A DNA stretch of 27,062 bases from Trachelipus rathkii. Its lineage: Eukaryota > Arthropoda > Malacostraca > Isopoda > Trachelipodidae. Made by a program: the position numbers and the translations under genes. Below the pieces are notes generated by a model. It had not been told where the DNA came from. It searched no databases and worked only from the letters and a program-made list of their open reading frames with translations. This document shows, one piece after another, positions 23,464 through 27,062 of this stretch; positions within the stretch are counted from its first letter, which is position 1, and every line of letters starts with the position of its first letter. The DNA is taken from NCBI GenBank assembly GCA_015478945.1, contig JABUQX010113212.1, forward strand, positions 1-27,062. Direction: 5' to 3'.

Positions 23464-23654
23464 AGGTAAAACACCAGTATTTTAAGTTAAGTTTTTTAAG
23501 TAAATTGTTTAGTGGCAAGCTTTTGGCTCTATTCAGAAGCTTGCCACCAAAGAATTTTCTTAAAAAACTTAACTTAACTTTTCGGAACTTAGAATTTTTT
23601 TTGAACTTAGAAAATTTTTTCAGAATATTTAGATCAAATACTGATGTTTTACCC
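23464..23654. mobile_element. Foldback / MITE-like element inserted in (TA)n
   Basis: The ends are inverted: AGGTAAAACACCAGTATTT at the left, and the complement of GGGTAAAACATCAGTATTT at the right. Inner arms pair through AAGTTAAGTTTTTTAAG to a perfect 11-bp stem (GTGGCAAGCTT at 23512-23522 with 23537-23547) around a 14-base loop. The right arm carries about 58 extra bases (TTCGGAACTTAGAA... to ATATTTAGATC) missing from the left. It is flanked on both sides by TA sequence, consistent with a TA target site, although this cannot be proved inside a (TA)n array. Opposed frames on the two strands arise from the symmetry and do not indicate genes. Confidence 0.78.
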
Positions 23655-23778
23655 ATATATATATATATATATATAATAGTATATATTATATAGTATATAT
23701 ATTATATAGTATAGTATATATATTATATATATATAAGATTATTATATATAAAGCAGTATATATATATAGTATATTAAT

Positions 23779-23866
<88 letters not shown>

Positions 23867-24165
23867 ATATATATAGTACGGTATAGTGCTGGGACATAGT
23901 ATACATATATATATATGAGCGAGATGAGATATATAGTAAATAATATTTAAAATAAATATATATATATATATTATATAATATAATATATATATATATATAT
24001 ATACCCACCATACCTACCCATACGTATTACCATCCATTCTCCCCTCAAGTTACTATAGTATATATAGTATACATGTCACATACATATATTATAGTAATAT
24101 ATATTATAGTGAGTATATCTATAATATATAAGCACTATATATATTATAATATTTAGTATGGTTAG
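23655..24165. repeat. (TA)n-rich array, interrupted
   Basis: TA runs are broken by short unique pieces, including a pyrimidine-rich stretch at about 24001-24050 (CCCACCATACCTACCCATAC). Confidence 0.93.
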
Positions 24166-24690
24166 GATATCTAGTTCAGTATAATAATAGTCTAGTAGTG
24201 TGAGTACGTATTGATGTATAGAAATAATTGTATGGTTTATTCAAGAGTGTTTGTTGTGAAATTTTGGAAGAAGAAAATAAATATGAGAGAACAATTTTTT
24301 ATAGTTGAGTATCGATTTTTGTAGATGAAATATAAATCCAAAAACCAATATGTCGACGATGATAAAAATATGTCATCTGAGATGCTAGATGCAAGCTACA
24401 GACTGTAATACCAAAATATGGAATTAAAAATAAAACTATATATCAATTATCCTCAGAACTAAAAGTGTTGAAACCTTTGAATAAGAAATAAAATAGAGGG
24501 ATAGAAATATGAAGATTAGAATAGAAATAGAAATAGAAATAAATATAAATAGTAATTATATATATACAATATAAATATTAAATATGAAATATTAAAAATT
24601 AAGGAATAGTAAATATAAATATAAATATAAATATATGAATATAATATAAAAAGATACGGGCAAAATCAAAAAATATAACAATAAGAAAAA
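24166..24690. other. AT-rich sequence, no gene recognised
   Basis: It contains a small AGAAAT/ATAAAT simple repeat at about 24515-24560. No open frame of interest was found. Confidence 0.6.
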
Positions 24691-25232
24691 AAATAAAAAT
24701 AATAATTAAAAATAATGAAAAGTAATAATAATTAATAATAATGTAATTAATAATTATATTATAATAATTGAGAAGTTAGTAAATAAGGAATAATTCGAAG
24801 GTTTTGAAAATGAAGATATTATATATAAATAATAATAATATATGAAGTAAACAGTAATTAAAGGCATATGAATAAATAATGAATGAAATATTTGATCTAT
24901 ATATTAATATATTCAGTATGATAATAATTATTGTATATTCTAATGAGTATTTCATTTAATTGTATAGATATTTGATACCACAGATTCAACGTACTTAATA
25001 ATAATGAAATAGACAAATATTAATAATAAAATAAAATAATAATAATAATAATAATATTAAATATAAAATAAATGATAATATGAATAATAATAATAGAATA
25101 ATAATATAATTATAATAATATTATAATAAAAATAAATAGTAATATAATATTAATAAAATATTAAAATAAAATAGTAATAATTAATGAAACTCGAATAGCA
25201 TTAAAAATGAAGGAAATAATAATAATTAATGT

Positions 25233-25264
<32 letters not shown>

Positions 25265-25800
25265 AATAATGAATAATAATTAATCAATATTAATAATAAT
25301 AATAATAATAATAATGAATAAATAATAATAATAATAATAAATAATAATAATAATAATAATATATTATAAATTTATAATTTATAATTATAATTAATAAAAT
25401 AATGATAATAATAATAATAATAAAATAATAATAATAATTAATAATAATAGATAATAATAATAAAAATTATTATCATAAAATAATGAATAATATAATCAAA
25501 AGATAATATGAATAATAAGTCTTTATAGAATAATAATTAATTAATTAAGAAAGAATATAATAATTAATAATAAAATAATATAATATAATAAATATCAATA
25601 TAATCAATAATAATAATAATAATAATAATATAAATGATAATAATAATAATAATAATATATAATTAATAATAATATAATAATAATGAATAAAAATAATAAT
25701 AATAAAAAATTAATAATAATAATAATATAATAAATAATAATATATAATAATTAATATAATATAATATAAAATATAAGTAATAATAATAAATAATAATATA
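24690..25800. repeat. (AAT)n-rich array, highly interrupted
   Basis: AAT units are mixed with GAAAT, TATAAT and unique islands (for example 24840-25000). It is immediately followed by copy D of the long repeat. Confidence 0.92.
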
Positions 25801-26640
25801 ATAACTCATTATTTTTACATTAAGAACAAATATCGATCTCTTAAAATATATAGCAATAAACAGTTGTTTCCTGCTTATCTGTGTATACTAGTTAATAATG
25901 TCACACATTCTATACTCGAAATATTTTCTTTTATTGGCGTACTCAGATTGATTTCTTTTGTAGTTTCAAGATAAAGTTTTAGCTTTCTAAAACGAATTGA
26001 TTTCAATTTATTTGGGAAGAAAACTTTTGGTAAAGGTTAATATAACATTAGTAATAATTTTTAATTCCAAAATTTCTATACTTACGTAAATGTTATATTT
26101 TAAAGAATTATTTGATGGTTTATGATTAAAAAGCAGAAAAAAGACTTTTTTAATAGTATAATTTTACAAATATTTTAGACTAATCGTTTAACTAATACCT
26201 TTGTTTCTTTCAATTGAAAAATGAGATAAAAATGATGATGTTCACACATATGTTGAGCTGTTGGATGATTATAGACATGTAAACTAGATATAATACTATC
26301 ATGGAGAGTTAAATATTACAATTTAGAAAAGCTAACAGGAACTATTTACTCTAATTAAGCTAGGCAAATAATGTAAATGTGGTTTATAATAATACATAAA
26401 ACATATAATGTAATAAGTAACTATGGCGGATTCCGAGGATTTAAATTTTAATTAAATTTATATTATATTTATCATGATTGTATTGACGGCCTCTCAACCC
26501 GAAATTGATGATTCGACATCCACATATGGTGTGTCCAATATTCCATTGTCAAATCCAAGACAAGCGTAAAAATTGTAATATTCAATCATCATATAGCGTA
26601 ATTTTATTAAATTTGAATATTTCCTTTCTGAGGCAGCGAA
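25800..26640 (+). repeat. Long dispersed repeat, copy D (post-array part only)
   Basis: TCATTATTTTTACATTAAGA, GATTTCTTTTGTAGTTTCAA, the TTGGGAAGAAAAC string and CCAAGACAAGCGTAA occur in the same order as at 5585-5990 in copy A. Copy D has an additional roughly 350 bp between the ATTTTAGA and CCAAGACAAG landmarks that copy A lacks (about 26180-26540). The head of the repeat and core X are missing; simple repeat takes their place. Confidence 0.72.
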
Positions 26641-27062
26641 AATTTTTGCGAAGATTTTAAGTCTGTTGGTATGAGCACTATGTTGGTCACAAGAGATTTT
26701 ACGTTCAGTGAAAATTAATTCATTAGAGTGCTCTATTGAATGAAATGGGTGAGCGGGGAACTAGTTTAAAATATATTTCTGTGTGTATTGTTCTTCATGT
26801 ACACGCCTTTTAATTATGCTATTGATGTAGTAAAAATTTCAAAAGAATTATCAAATTTCAATTGGATTTAAGCATTAAGGTATGATATAAATGTTTGTAA
26901 CAACTTACAATTCTGCAAATTATTTTCTTCAATTAATGTAAAGTTCGAATGATTTAAGTTTTTTAATCATTTTTTTTTTCTAGTTAGAAATATTTTGATT
27001 TATGAAAAAAGATTGAAAACAAATCACGGAAAGAAAGCGAGTTTGAAAAATGTTCGGAATAG
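26641..27062. other. AT-rich sequence, no gene recognised
   Basis: No protein motif, RNA or shared repeat was seen. The window ends in it. Confidence 0.5.

Noticed and set aside
23459..23693. Two opposed small basic frames on both strands
   Set aside because: They are mirror images caused by the foldback element and are not independent genes.
23742..24011. 89-residue Tyr-Ile frame
   Set aside because: It is a translation of (TA)n.

Overview
This looks like an intergenic or heterochromatic piece of a very AT-rich animal genome, most likely an arthropod. There is no bacterial or viral gene organisation. The recognisable coding remnants are retroelement pseudogenes typical of metazoan genomes: a BEL/Pao reverse transcriptase and several Penelope-like element (PLE) fragments with reverse-transcriptase and GIY-YIG endonuclease motifs. 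One short acidic exon candidate at 1197-1307 (minus strand) has the style of the N-terminus of insect zinc-finger proteins. It weakly favours an insect, but no species can be named. No intact protein-coding gene, tRNA, rRNA or CRISPR array was found.

Layout. From 1 to 3.1 kb there is low-copy sequence with two possible exons and a decayed BEL/Pao pol fragment on the minus strand. From 3.1 to 15.2 kb the window is mostly degenerate direct copies of a long repeat of about 2.2-2.8 kb. In copies A and B this repeat carries a large internal (TTA)n array between conserved flanks. Copy A is followed by a PLE RT-plus-endonuclease pseudogene (6.13-7.65 kb) whose truncated 5' end is a perfect 30-bp palindrome. 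Copy C carries a roughly 590-bp insertion with inverted termini and a hammerhead-ribozyme-like segment. From 15.65 to 21.74 kb a composite block occurs twice in tandem, in this order: unknown GC-richer module, (AAT)n array, antisense core repeat, (TA)n array, PLE 3' tail. The first copy also contains a 41-base G run.

From 21.65 to 22.96 kb two PLE C-terminal fragments lie head-to-head as a 1.3-kb imperfect palindrome, each 3' end running outward towards a (TA)n array. A 190-bp foldback element sits inside (TA)n at 23.46-23.65 kb. From 24.7 kb onward there is another (AAT)n tract and then a further copy (D) of part of the long repeat.

The main theme is the association of trinucleotide and dinucleotide arrays with particular mobile or tandem repeats. 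Many one-base differences between copies, especially in homopolymers, could be real decay or uncorrected sequencing error. The sequence alone cannot separate these.
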